Both the position numbers and the translations under genes were made by a program. Of a DNA stretch of 64,000 bases, positions 7,234 through 16,839 are shown one piece after another. Every line of letters begins with the position of its first letter. Position 1 is the stretch's first letter. Under the pieces are notes generated by a model. That model worked only from the letters and a program-made list of their open reading frames with translations, was not told the origin of the DNA and did not search any database. The stretch is from G965237725 sp965237725. GTDB taxonomy: Bacteria > Pseudomonadota > Gammaproteobacteria > Arenicellales > Poriferihabitantaceae. The DNA lies in the NCBI GenBank assembly GCA_965237725.1, contig OZ250151.1, positions 1,798,001 through 1,862,000 on the forward strand, in the 5' to 3' direction.

Positions 7234-10200
7234 TTAGTTGCGTGCCAAATTTATGGCGTCTACCAAACCTGATATGGTCGGACGATCGAGCAGCATATCC
7301 ATCGGAATGTTGACCTTGAATTCGCTGTTGACCACAGTCTGAATTTGCATGATGGAAAGGGAGTCGCCCCCCAGTTCAAAGAAATTATCATCCAGACCGA
7401 TTGGGGAAATTCCCAGGAATTTTCCCCAACTATTGGCCAACTTTTCTTCATCTTCGGTAACCGGCGCACGATAAGGAGTTGCAATTTCCGGCCTCGATTT
7501 TCCCAAAATCCCTGATGATTTTTGTATTCGATACGCTATTTCATCAAACTTAAAACTGGACGCCAGGAAATTTCCAGGAACATCTATACTGGAAAATATT
7601 TGTCGAAATGCCTCTTTTCCAAAATCTGGGGTTATGCCCTTGCCAAATTTTTCTTCGAATTGAAACAATGTGGACGCATTGTAGGCTGGACTATCTGGAG
7701 TCACTTTCAACTCACACATCTTAAACACAATTTTCCCAATGTGGTCAGCTCTGGACATTCTCTGGAATCCCGCTGACACACGATCCACAGGCACTACCGT
7801 AGTTGGAACCGCTTCCAGAGAGCCATTGTTGAGTCTTTGCATAACCCAGTCAAATAACTCTGTGAACAGGTCATGGTGTTGTTTTTGGACAATGGCCAGG
7901 TCTACGGAAAAATAGCTGATATTCTTACGAAACGGAGATAATCCAAGGGGTGTGTTGGCGTAGATATCACGTTTGCCAATTTCTACGAATCTACCCAAAG
8001 GTTTCAATATATCCAAACCAGCGTCGATTGAATTTCCGACCAGGGAATTGAGCACGATATCAACCCCTTCTCCCGCGGTAATTTCCATGATCTCATTTGC
8101 AAAATCAGTGGAGCGGGAATCCATAATATGCTCAATCCCAAGCCCTTCGAGGTATTCTCGTTTCTCTGGCCGACCAGCGGTAGCGAATATTTCCGCACCC
8201 TTGAGCCTGGCAATCTGTATCGCTGCCAGTCCCACACCGCCAGTTGCGGCATGTATGAGAATTCGTTCTCCCTCCTGAATTTTGGCCAACTCATTGAGGG
8301 CATAATGAGCGGTCAAAAAAACCGTTGGGATTCCAGCAGCCAGTTCAAAGCTCATATTAATTGGTATGTTCCGCACCAACCGCGCTTCGACGTTAACATG
8401 GCTAGCGAGAGCAGGCCGGGCCAATGCGAGTACGGGATCACCGATATTAAAATTGTTAACCTTTTCTCCCAGGGCTGTGATTACCCCACTACATTCGACA
8501 CCCAATTGAATTTCTCCAGGCTCGATGTTTCCGAACTGACCCATGGCGGCGAGAACATCACGAAAATTTAGACCCGCGCCTGCTACTTTTATCTGGATTT
8601 CATCTGCGCCCGGTGCTGGCAAATCTAATGCGTTAACTTCCAGCGCCTCCAAATCTCCAGGACGACTTGTGGAAATACAAAAGGGTCCGCTCTTGTCATT
8701 TATTGTTGACGAAATTCCAGCGTTGTCCGCTTCAATCACAGACTTACTGCTGTCGATTTCCCGTTTTATATAACCCCGGATATCAATAGCAACCTGGCCA
8801 TCTGGATCGGCATACTGAATATCAAAGGTTCGCGTATTTCCAGTTAAACTGGAATCACCAATCACCACGCAACTGCGTTCCAGTGGTCGATAAACTTTTA
8901 TACTTTCGAATGCATAAGGAACAGAATGGCGAAAAAATCGGTTTGCGGACTGGGTCAGGCCCTGATCAAACAAGGCTGGATGCAATCCAAACTTGGTTAC
9001 ATCACCTGAAATCTTTTTGGGCAGAGAAAGATGGGTCCAGGTTGCGCCTTTATTCTCCTTGGACGAATTAACACATTTCCAGTGATCACCAAAAAACCAG
9101 TCTTTAGACTTTACCGTCCAAATAGAATGATCCCATTGTTTTGCCAAATTTGAATGCGATTCGACGTCAATAAATTCTGGTTCATCTTCAACCAACAGAC
9201 TCGCAGTACAACTCGCATGAATCCCCCACTCTTTCGCCTGCGTATCATATGATTCAAATCTCAATTGAATATCATCTTCGAGTTTTTCGATGACAACCCG
9301 AAATCGAGTTTCGGGCAGGCCAATGTAAAATGCTTTGACAATAACAAGATTGGACAGTACTACCTGTTTTTGGCCACAAAACGCTGAGTAGGCGATATAG
9401 AGGCATTCAATAATTGTGGTGCCTGACATCAAACACCTGTCATCGATTCGATGCTCGGCGATGGTCCAGTGTTGATCAGGATCCAGCTGACCTTGATAAA
9501 CACCATTGCCATTTTCGAGTATTTGGCAAGATGATAGTAATGGGTGGTTAACGGGCGTAGCTTTCGAAGAGTCCGTGGACAATGCCGCTACTTCTTTCTC
9601 ATTTTGTGATCCAAACTCCACCCCAGCTGTGCGCGCGGCCAGCCCGATTTCTAACCACGAACCCCAACCGATAGCAGAATTGAGACCAGAGCAGGTGCTC
9701 CTACGCCGGGAGGCCAATGCATCGAGCACCGCATTGGCAGAACTGTAATCTACTTGGCCGGTTTTCGGGTGGACTGATGAGACAGAAGAAAAGTGAATGA
9801 AAAAATCGAGTGGCTGTTGGTCAAATATCTTTTCCAAATTGAATGCACCCATTACCTTACCCGAAAAAACTTCATTTGCGGCTTCTCTGGATTTCCCCAG
9901 AACGGGCCCATCGTCGGTAGTTCCAGCAGCGTGTAAAACACCATTAATGGTGCCAAACTTTTTCACTGCCTTATTCAACCCAGTTGTCAAAGCTTTCAAA
10001 TTGGCTATATCAACTTCTAGCACGAGTATTTCAGCGCCCAAGGATTCAAGTTCCACTAGCTGCTTAATCCCCCGGGCGAGACGGTTGTTTTCCTGGGATA
10101 TTGCCTGCCAATCTTTCTTTGGCGGCATTTTTTGTCGCGTTGTAACAATCAATCGGGCATGACACCACTGGTAGATCGCTTTTGCAAACAGTGGGCCTAG

Positions 10201-13200
10201 ACCGCCCAAACCCCCTGTAATCAAAACCGTTCCGCCATTTCGCAAGTTTGCTCGACTAATTGCCATTTCGGGTTGTTCCATCAATTGTTCTCGAAACACC
10301 CCCTGGGGCCGCAAAATAGCCAGGCTTTCTGAATCGGATTCTGACTGAAGCCTGGTGGCCTGGTCGACAATACCTTCTACCAACCACTGGGGAATCTGCT
10401 CGGGCTCAAAATCAGGCACGTCTAATCCACGGACCCACGCCCCTGGGATTTCTGTGGAAATCAAACGACACGGCCCGATGATGGACGACTTTTCCGCATA
10501 GGCTGGTCCTGCTTCATCATCCAGGGCCAACATCCCATCGGTTACAGCAAGAATATCCAGTGACCCCGCCATTGAATAATCATGGGCACCCTGGGCAAAT
10601 GCCAGCAAACTATAAAAGCCCATTTCACAACTGTGCTGAAAACTCGTTGCATCATTGTGTGCCCCGGCTGACCCTGAGATCGTCCACAGATGCAAAATTC
10701 GCGGTGCTAGCTCTGGATTTGCACTACCAACAGACTCAAACAGACTTCTCGCATCATCACGGTTGGCTGGCCTGATGGTGTAGTTGCGGTTATCAATTTG
10801 GCTAAACTTTTTTGACGTTGTAACCGTGATTACGAGCTGTTTCAATTTTTCCAAATATTGAACAATAGCCGCTCCAAGACCACAGCCATCCATAAGTACA
10901 ATCCACGGCCGCTTATCGGAGATTACAGGTTGATCCGCTGAATCAGACGTTTCCTCCAACTTCCATCCGCGACGATATAGGTGGAGGGCTCTCTGGGGCC
11001 CCGCATCGGGGTGATTGATCCAGAAACGTTGGCGCTGAAATGGGTATGTTGGTAATGTAATTTTTCGTTGGATCCGCCCCTGCTCAAACAAACCCCAGTC
11101 TATATTTACGCCGTAACACCATACCTGGCTCAGCGCGCGATAGATTCGGTGTTGCTCGCTAAATTTCTCCTCAACAGAACCACCAACCATTGATGGGGTA
11201 ACGCTGGCATTGCGGTCGTGGAAACGGGTCATATCAGACAGTGTGCTGCCCGGACCAAGCTCAAGAAAAATTTGCTTATGGTGGGATAATAACCAGGCCA
11301 TGCCCTGGGAAAAATTTACCCGGTGGCGAACCAGACCCACCCAATACGCTGGGTCTTTGGCCTGGCGTGGGGTAATCGGTGTTCCTGTAACATTGGATAT
11401 GATAGGTATTTTTGGATTGTTGTACACCAGGGTTGCCGCTACTTTGCTAAATTCTTCCAGTGCGGGTTCCATCATCCGAGAGTGGAACGCATGGGAGGTG
11501 TCCAGCAATCGACAGCCAATGCCCTGGGCAGAGATATCGCCCTCAAACGTTGTTATGGCTTCTGAGGGGCCAGAAACCACGGTCAGGTTCGGGGCATTAA
11601 TCGCGGCAATATCCAGGGTTTCTGGAAGCCGGGCTTCTACCTCGTTGATGGGTAAAAATATCGCAATCATGGATCCCAAATCACATTGCTGCATCAACCT
11701 GGCTCGGGCGGCGACCAGTCGCGCGCCATCTTCGATGCTCATCACTTCTGCTACGCAACCAGCAACCAGCTCACCAATAGAATGGCCTAGCAGATAATCT
11801 GGCTCTAGCCCCCAGCTGCAAAATAATTTGGCCAGCGAAATTTCCAGGGTGAACAGCGCTGGCTGAGCGTTTACTGTTTGGTGTATTTGCTCACGCCGTG
11901 ATTTATGTTTCTTCGAATGCTGGTCGCACAATAAAGTACGAACATCATATTCCAGTTCGGGTAATAGTAATTCTGCGCACTGGTCGACAGATTCGCGAAA
12001 TACCGCTTCACTTTCATATAACTGACCCCCCATGCCCGCATATTGGGCGCCCTGTCCAGGAAACAGGAAAACCGTGGGATAGGTTCCCCGATCACTCTGG
12101 CCTACAACTTTTTCAAACTGGTTTGCCAGGTCTCCATTAACACGGGGATCATAGATCAGACAGGCCGAGTGACTAAGTCGTTTACGTTGTCTAAGGCTGT
12201 GAGCAATATTTTCCAGGGACTGGTCTGGATTGGATTGGATATAGGCATGGATGTTTTCAAGCTGGTGGTTCAAAATTTCAGGGGACAATCCTGATAATGG
12301 AATTATTGTCGGTAATGCCTTGGTGGTTTTTGGTTCGGCGGGTGCTGTGTATTCTTCAACGATTGCATGAACATTGGACCCACCAAAGCCAAATGCTGAA
12401 ATCCCTGCCCTGCGCGGATGGGATCCCTGGTCCCAGGGCAGGGTTTCGGTGTTTATATAAAACGGGCTGTTCTGAAAATCGATCATCGGATTGGGATGCT
12501 CAAAATTCGCTGCGGGGGGAAGTGTTTTTTTGCTAACCGCCAAACAGGCTTTGATGAAGCTGACCACTCCCGCGGCATTGCGTAAATGACCCACATTGGA
12601 TTTAACCGAACCGATAGCACAGAAATTCTTACGATCGGTATCAACCTGAAACACATCGGTCAATGAAGATACCTCGGTTGGATCGCCGAGCAATGTGGCT
12701 GTGCCATGGGCCTCCATATATCCAATTGTATCCGCATTGATGCCCGCATCATCCAGCGCGCCTTTAATGGCCAATTTCTGGCCGCTGGAACTGGGGGCAA
12801 TAAAACTTTCCTTTCCTGGCGGGTTGCCATCATTGGATGTGGCCGATCCCACCAATACAGCATGAATCTGATTCCCTGCGGCAATGGCCGTCTCCAGAGG
12901 TCGTAGTACTACAACTCCCGCGCCGCTACCAAAAATGGTGCCGTCTGCCCGTGCGTCAAATGCGTGGATCCTGCCCCCAGATGACAACATGCCTTCCAGT
13001 CCACCAAGATAGGCTGGAAAATTGGGCAGCAGCACCGCCCCGCCACCCGCGATAGCAACCTCGCAGGCACCGCTGCGCAAGCTATCCGCAGCAAGATGAA
13101 TGGCGAGCAAAGATGTTGCGCAGGCCGCTTCCACTGCAAAACTCGGTCCGGTCAGATTTAGCTTATACGAAGCCCGGGCTGCGGCAAATTCCGTTTCCGA

Positions 13201-13662
13201 GCCCAACCGAACCTGAGTCGCCAGGGAGGGGTCGCTGGCATAGTTGAGATGTTTAAGATTGGTCCGTCGGTAGTCTCCCTCAACCCCTGAGAATATCCCT
13301 GTCACCGGCCCATCGGGCCCGGTTCGAATGGCGGCCCGCTCCAAACCCTCAACTACACATTCCAGAAACAGGCGATGCACTGGGTCTATGCGTTCGCACT
13401 CATAGGGCGACATTTCGAAATAATCATTGTCGAAGTAGTCGATATCCGTAAGCGTGGGTTTAGCACAAACCAGCAACGGATTGCTGACAACATCTTCAGG
13501 GACCCCCTTGAACCGAAGTTGGTCCCGTGTTGTTCGGGTCAGGGTGTCTCTACCCACCAACAAGTTTTGCCAAAACCGTTCTGGGGTAGAGGCCCCAGGC
13601 ACTCGCAGCGCCATTCCAATCACGGCTATGGGGTGATTTCCAGTTTGTTGTTTGGATTTCAT
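7234..13662 (-). CDS. Single-module reducing type I polyketide synthase, KS-AT-KR-DH-ER-ACP
   Basis: The 2142-residue enzyme is a complete module. The KS (about 10-440) has the Cys181, His319, His359 triad. The AT (about 528-815) has Ser628 in GHSIG, and HAFH at 724-727, which predicts malonyl-CoA. A two-part KR (about 890-1345) has GGLGGLG, SSVSS, Tyr1306 and Asn1310. The DH hotdog region (about 1372-1640) keeps His1404 and Asp1566, but the Gly and Pro of HxxxGxxxxP are Asp and Ser. The ER (about 1665-1985) has HAATGGVGLAA, and a PCP-like ACP carries Ser2101 (LGGDSL). The usual cis-AT order is DH-ER-KR, so this order is odd. The KS motif EAACATSL also resembles PUFA/glycolipid-type KS motifs. 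There is no TE and no loading module, so iterative reducing synthesis is inferred. The ATG has a weak ribosome site. Confidence 0.95.
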   Translation of the reverse strand: MKSKQQTGNHPIAVIGMALRVPGASTPERFWQNLLVGRDTLTRTTRDQLRFKGVPEDVVSNPLLVCAKPTLTDIDYFDNDYFEMSPYECERIDPVHRLFLECVVEGLERAAIRTGPDGPVTGIFSGVEGDYRRTNLKHLNYASDPSLATQVRLGSETEFAAARASYKLNLTGPSFAVEAACATSLLAIHLAADSLRSGACEVAIAGGGAVLLPNFPAYLGGLEGMLSSGGRIHAFDARADGTIFGSGAGVVVLRPLETAIAAGNQIHAVLVGSATSNDGNPPGKESFIAPSSSGQKLAIKGALDDAGINADTIGYMEAHGTATLLGDPTEVSSLTDVFQVDTDRKNFCAIGSVKSNVGHLRNAAGVVSFIKACLAVSKKTLPPAANFEHPNPMIDFQNSPFYINTETLPWDQGSHPRRAGISAFGFGGSNVHAIVEEYTAPAEPKTTKALPTIIPLSGLSPEILNHQLENIHAYIQSNPDQSLENIAHSLRQRKRLSHSACLIYDPRVNGDLANQFEKVVGQSDRGTYPTVFLFPGQGAQYAGMGGQLYESEAVFRESVDQCAELLLPELEYDVRTLLCDQHSKKHKSRREQIHQTVNAQPALFTLEISLAKLFCSWGLEPDYLLGHSIGELVAGCVAEVMSIEDGARLVAARARLMQQCDLGSMIAIFLPINEVEARLPETLDIAAINAPNLTVVSGPSEAITTFEGDISAQGIGCRLLDTSHAFHSRMMEPALEEFSKVAATLVYNNPKIPIISNVTGTPITPRQAKDPAYWVGLVRHRVNFSQGMAWLLSHHKQIFLELGPGSTLSDMTRFHDRNASVTPSMVGGSVEEKFSEQHRIYRALSQVWCYGVNIDWGLFEQGRIQRKITLPTYPFQRQRFWINHPDAGPQRALHLYRRGWKLEETSDSADQPVISDKRPWIVLMDGCGLGAAIVQYLEKLKQLVITVTTSKKFSQIDNRNYTIRPANRDDARSLFESVGSANPELAPRILHLWTISGSAGAHNDATSFQHSCEMGFYSLLAFAQGAHDYSMAGSLDILAVTDGMLALDDEAGPAYAEKSSIIGPCRLISTEIPGAWVRGLDVPDFEPEQIPQWLVEGIVDQATRLQSESDSESLAILRPQGVFREQLMEQPEMAISRANLRNGGTVLITGGLGGLGPLFAKAIYQWCHARLIVTTRQKMPPKKDWQAISQENNRLARGIKQLVELESLGAEILVLEVDIANLKALTTGLNKAVKKFGTINGVLHAAGTTDDGPVLGKSREAANEVFSGKVMGAFNLEKIFDQQPLDFFIHFSSVSSVHPKTGQVDYSSANAVLDALASRRRSTCSGLNSAIGWGSWLEIGLAARTAGVEFGSQNEKEVAALSTDSSKATPVNHPLLSSCQILENGNGVYQGQLDPDQHWTIAEHRIDDRCLMSGTTIIECLYIAYSAFCGQKQVVLSNLVIVKAFYIGLPETRFRVVIEKLEDDIQLRFESYDTQAKEWGIHASCTASLLVEDEPEFIDVESHSNLAKQWDHSIWTVKSKDWFFGDHWKCVNSSKENKGATWTHLSLPKKISGDVTKFGLHPALFDQGLTQSANRFFRHSVPYAFESIKVYRPLERSCVVIGDSSLTGNTRTFDIQYADPDGQVAIDIRGYIKREIDSSKSVIEADNAGISSTINDKSGPFCISTSRPGDLEALEVNALDLPAPGADEIQIKVAGAGLNFRDVLAAMGQFGNIEPGEIQLGVECSGVITALGEKVNNFNIGDPVLALARPALASHVNVEARLVRNIPINMSFELAAGIPTVFLTAHYALNELAKIQEGERILIHAATGGVGLAAIQIARLKGAEIFATAGRPEKREYLEGLGIEHIMDSRSTDFANEIMEITAGEGVDIVLNSLVGNSIDAGLDILKPLGRFVEIGKRDIYANTPLGLSPFRKNISYFSVDLAIVQKQHHDLFTELFDWVMQRLNNGSLEAVPTTVVPVDRVSAGFQRMSRADHIGKIVFKMCELKVTPDSPAYNASTLFQFEEKFGKGITPDFGKEAFRQIFSSIDVPGNFLASSFKFDEIAYRIQKSSGILGKSRPEIATPYRAPVTEDEEKLANSWGKFLGISPIGLDDNFFELGGDSLSIMQIQTVVNSEFKVNIPMDMLLDRPTISGLVDAINLARN

Positions 13663-13811
13663 GGGCTACGGAATTATTCTGGCTTAATGCTCTTGTAACT
13701 TAACAACGAGGCTTTTTCTCACAATTTCAATTGACCATCAATAAAAATTTTTAGTTAGGCCTTAACCCGCACCATGTGAATCAGCTATTCTGAACTCTAG
13801 ATACTATGGCG

Positions 13812-13826
13812 CTCGATCCAATCGAG
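13812..13826. promoter_or_regulatory. Inverted repeat in the divergent PKS / ACP-TE promoter region
   Basis: CTCGAT at 13812-13817 and ATCGAG at 13821-13826 form a perfect 6-bp inverted repeat with a 3-nt spacer. It lies in the 236-nt region between the divergent starts of the PKS (13662) and the ACP-thioesterase (13899). The size and place fit an operator for a dimeric regulator that controls both genes, but short repeats arise by chance and no regulator gene is adjacent. Confidence 0.3.
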
Positions 13827-13898
13827 TCGGTTCGCAGTAATGACATTATCACAATTTAGAAGGTTACAATCCAACTATTTAAACCCTGCTGATCATTA

Positions 13899-15173
13899 AT
13901 GGTCCAAACCACCGCTAAAAATCCTTATAGTCGAAATTCCGGAATCGACATCGCTGCGGTCTCCAAAACCATTCGCAATATCTGGAGTCCGCTGCTTAAA
14001 ATGGAACAAGTTCCCATGGATGGTAATTTTATTCTCATGGGCGGAGATTCCCTTGCCGTGGTAATTATGCTGGAGCAGGTTTTCGATAATTTTGGGGTTG
14101 TCGTCACTATCGAAGAGTTTCTTGAAGACCCCACCACTGCGGGCACCATCGCGGTAATAGTGGAGAAACTGGCAGAGCAGGCTATAACCCAGCACCCAAA
14201 CCAAGATCAGGGCAGCTCCGAGCAGGCTGGGAAAGCCAATCTAAAGTCCCCGGGTAAATTTAAAACTACCAAGGATGATGCCCAAAACCGTTATATCGCT
14301 GCCCAGATTTTGCCTGGGGTACGGCGTAGGAGCGGATCAAATTCAAAATGCCTGGTGCAACTGCGAGAAGGGGGCAGTGAATCACCCTTGTTTCTGGTAC
14401 ATCCAGCAGGTGGAACAACCCAATGTTACTTCCCCCTGGTCCGCAGCTTGCCTGATAATTTTCCAGTCTATGGATTACAGTCTCCCAATCTGCGGCCCGA
14501 GGCAAACATTTTGACCACCGTGGAAGACATGTGTGAGATTTATGTAAAGGAGATTACCGACGTCCAACCTGAAGGCCCCTATCGTATTGCAGGCTGGTCT
14601 GCTGGAGGGGTGTTTACCTTGGAAATAGCCCAACAACTCGTTCGAATGGGCCATGAAATTGAACACGCAGGAATAATCGATACCCCCTTTAATTTCCCGA
14701 TACTAGCCAGCAAAGTATCTGGAAACCGCATGCTCTGTGCTGTACTGGAAAATATAAGAAAATCAGGATCCAAAAATTTGTTTTCTGGGTTCAAATACGC
14801 CAAACGGACCGGAAATATAGCTTTGAGACGCTACGCTGATAAAGGTTATGATGACCCCGAAACTAGAGAAAAGCAATTTGAGGCCGTCATCGAAAAATAC
14901 CAGGGCAAGAAAAAACGCCCGGTTATGGCTAATCAGATCATCAGCCTGGCGGTTCGAAATTATCGCCCCCAAATCTATCCAGGCCGTCTTACCTACTACC
15001 GTAGCGAAGTGCTTCGTAAAACATTGCAAAATCTAGGCCCATGGGACTTAAACTGGAGTTTGATTGCTGAACAGGGCGTAGAAACAGTGGAATTGCCCGG
15101 AAATCATGCATCGATAATATTTCCACCGTGGGTGAATCAGCTGGGCCAAGCTATGGGCCACGCTCTGGATTAG
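13899..15173 (+). CDS. Stand-alone acyl carrier protein-thioesterase didomain protein
   Basis: The 424-residue protein has an N-terminal carrier domain (about 15-95) with the phosphopantetheine serine S51 in MGGDSL, a linker rich in Gln/Ser/Lys (about 95-150), and a C-terminal type I thioesterase (about 160-424). The TE keeps the HPAGG loop, S234 in GWSAGG, D261 in IIDTPF and H403 in LPGNHAS, so it looks fully active. It would accept an acyl chain on its own ACP and release it by hydrolysis, cyclisation or transfer. It is transcribed divergently from the PKS, which has no TE, so it is the likely off-loading partner. Confidence 0.93.
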   Translation: MVQTTAKNPYSRNSGIDIAAVSKTIRNIWSPLLKMEQVPMDGNFILMGGDSLAVVIMLEQVFDNFGVVVTIEEFLEDPTTAGTIAVIVEKLAEQAITQHPNQDQGSSEQAGKANLKSPGKFKTTKDDAQNRYIAAQILPGVRRRSGSNSKCLVQLREGGSESPLFLVHPAGGTTQCYFPLVRSLPDNFPVYGLQSPNLRPEANILTTVEDMCEIYVKEITDVQPEGPYRIAGWSAGGVFTLEIAQQLVRMGHEIEHAGIIDTPFNFPILASKVSGNRMLCAVLENIRKSGSKNLFSGFKYAKRTGNIALRRYADKGYDDPETREKQFEAVIEKYQGKKKRPVMANQIISLAVRNYRPQIYPGRLTYYRSEVLRKTLQNLGPWDLNWSLIAEQGVETVELPGNHASIIFPPWVNQLGQAMGHALD

Positions 15174-15238
15174 GCCCTGGTTCGCTTCCCACGTAGCTTA
15201 AACAACAAAAATCGGGCAAATTTTTGATTTTGCTTCGG

Positions 15239-15267
15239 TTGACCCGAGAGGATATTGTTGATATACA
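15239..15267 (+). promoter_or_regulatory. Sigma-70 type promoter for the exported-protein gene
   Basis: TTGACC at 15239-15244 and TATACA at 15262-15267 are separated by exactly 17 nt. The start of transcription would fall near 15274, about 28 nt upstream of the GTG start at 15302. The spacing and both hexamers are close to consensus, which suggests this small gene is expressed on its own rather than by readthrough from the ACP-TE gene. Confidence 0.6.
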
Positions 15268-15301
15268 ATAGCGCTACCCGAATTATACAGGAGAGGGAAT
15301 T

Positions 15302-15859
15302 GTGAACTCAGAAGAAACAAAAAAAGAGTTAGTCCAAAAAAGTCCATCCAGACGGCGGTTGATAAAAACCCTGGCCCTGGGTAGCGCTTATACAGGCACC
15401 CAAATTCTACCTAACCAATGGGCGAAACCCGTGGTAAATTCGGTAATGACCCCCGCCCATGCGGCGACGTCGGGCTGCAGCATTGTCAGTTGCTCTGGAG
15501 GGTGGATTTTGTATGATGATGAACCCGATGCTTTTCAGGATATATTTTTGTTCACCGTTGTGGAATTACCCAATTGTGAAGACCGCGTGGACCCCGGTGA
15601 TATAACCTGCACCATGACTGTGGGCGGGACTCCAATTCCTGAAGAGTCCGGACAGGTAGAGGAATGTTTTTATATTTGCCTGTTTTATTTGAATACGGAG
15701 ATTGACGTATTGGATGATTTCGTAACCGGCTCCGTGGAAATTGAAGCCAGCTTCGGGAGCGGATTTCGATGCACCGCTGAAGGCAGTAGTGTTGTGGTCT
15801 CTGAGGATGTCGAAATAGGCGATGGTGCTGAAATCTGCTTGTTTCCAGACGACTTATAA
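15302..15859 (+). CDS. Tat-type exported Cys-rich protein with the WAKPVV...PAHA motif
   Basis: The 185-residue product begins at GTG 15302 with a strong ribosome site (AGGAGAGG). It has a twin-arginine leader (SRRRLIKTL), then a short hydrophobic stretch and the motif WAKPVVNSVMTPAHA, followed by an acidic domain with eight cysteines and beta-rich character. The motif is shared with the protein at 33051-33746 and I recognise it from other uncharacterised bacterial exported proteins. No enzyme motif is visible. Export by Tat, or retention in the membrane by the leader, is inferred. Its own promoter (15239-15267) and its place inside the PKS region make it a candidate component or partner of the pathway. 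Confidence 0.75.
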   Translation: MNSEETKKELVQKSPSRRRLIKTLALGSAYTGTQILPNQWAKPVVNSVMTPAHAATSGCSIVSCSGGWILYDDEPDAFQDIFLFTVVELPNCEDRVDPGDITCTMTVGGTPIPEESGQVEECFYICLFYLNTEIDVLDDFVTGSVEIEASFGSGFRCTAEGSSVVVSEDVEIGDGAEICLFPDDL

Positions 15860-15981
15860 ATCTAAAGCCGCTACTGTATCGTTAATTCTGACTAAGATTT
15901 CCTGCCGCCCCAGGCTCTGCTAGTTTCAGGGATCTTCTATCCAATATGTAATATATATTTCCAGCCGCGGCCAGTTAGCGG

Positions 15982-16839
15982 TTACATAAATTCGTATGGC
16001 CCGGCATGCCAGCCTTCCTTACCGATGTAATATTTCCAGCGTGAAATTAAAATCCCTATATTCATAATCCACCAGGGTAATTGTATATCCTTGCGGGCAA
16101 ATTCACTGGAATAGGATTTCCACATTTTTGGACTGACGAAGGCATTGATTGAAATAGAATCGTTTGTTAAGGCTTTGGCGGTATGGTATGCCCCCGACGG
16201 AATGGCCACGGCGTCCCCAGGCGAAAGTACTATTTCATAATAGGGGACTTCGTTCAACCATCGATGTTTCTTTAGATTTTTATGGCAAAACAGATTGAGA
16301 GGATCCGCCAATAAAACATATTTGAGTTTGCTTATTTTATTACTCACCTCAGCCGGAAATACAGTGAGTTTCTTTTTACCCTGTAATTGCAGCAGTACAT
16401 TGTCGAAGGGGTCGTAATGTAAACCGCTCCCTGTGGAGGTTCCCACCCACAGAAAAGACATAATTTGGCCGAAATGTCGATGAAACGAATACGACGTCAA
16501 TTTTCTTTTACGCAGTCGTCTACAGTTGACCACACCGTACAAGCTCCTTTTGGTCTCATAATCAACCGCCGCAGTATCACCTTTGATTTCTTTCAAGCCA
16601 AGAACAATATCCCCCAGGGATATCTGACTACGCATGCCTAAGGCGAAAAGTTCATGGGTATTCACCGGCACCTCGGGATGTTCGGCTCTGAGGCTATCCA
16701 AATCCCAGTTAAATGGTTCAGGCCTAAATATTAACCTGCCGTCTAAGTGTCCAGGTTCACCCGCTTTGTAGTTGGCCAATATCTCGGCTATGGAATCAAG
16801 ATGGGGAAAGTCCAGCCTGTTTGCATCATGACTACTCAT
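15982..16839 (-). CDS. JmjC/cupin_8-like Fe(II)/2OG oxygenase
   Basis: The protein is about 285 residues from the ATG at 16839, which overlaps the stop of the upstream gene as ATGA; an upstream in-frame start at 16866 is possible and would add nine residues. The cupin core shows H-x-D in GSGLHYDPFDN and a distal His in IPSGAYH, the iron ligands of cupin_8/JmjC hydroxylases, plus GKKKLTVFP, typical of the family. Known relatives hydroxylate proteins or small molecules using 2OG. It is the third gene of the Rieske-TIM barrel-cupin series on this strand. Substrate unknown. Confidence 0.85.
   Translation of the reverse strand: MSSHDANRLDFPHLDSIAEILANYKAGEPGHLDGRLIFRPEPFNWDLDSLRAEHPEVPVNTHELFALGMRSQISLGDIVLGLKEIKGDTAAVDYETKRSLYGVVNCRRLRKRKLTSYSFHRHFGQIMSFLWVGTSTGSGLHYDPFDNVLLQLQGKKKLTVFPAEVSNKISKLKYVLLADPLNLFCHKNLKKHRWLNEVPYYEIVLSPGDAVAIPSGAYHTAKALTNDSISINAFVSPKMWKSYSSEFARKDIQLPWWIMNIGILISRWKYYIGKEGWHAGPYEFM

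Noticed and set aside
8127..8773. Plus-strand open frames inside the PKS
   Set aside because: They are antisense to the ER-domain and linker coding region, and have no recognisable domains.
9700..11000. Two separate KR domains in the PKS
   Set aside because: The first half (about residues 890-1130) lacks the cofactor and catalytic motifs and is the normal structural subdomain of the single KR.
15302..15859. RiPP precursor peptide for the radical SAM enzyme
   Set aside because: The product is long, has a Tat leader, and shows no core-peptide repeat; the radical SAM protein is a B12-binding type without a SPASM or RRE-like domain visible.
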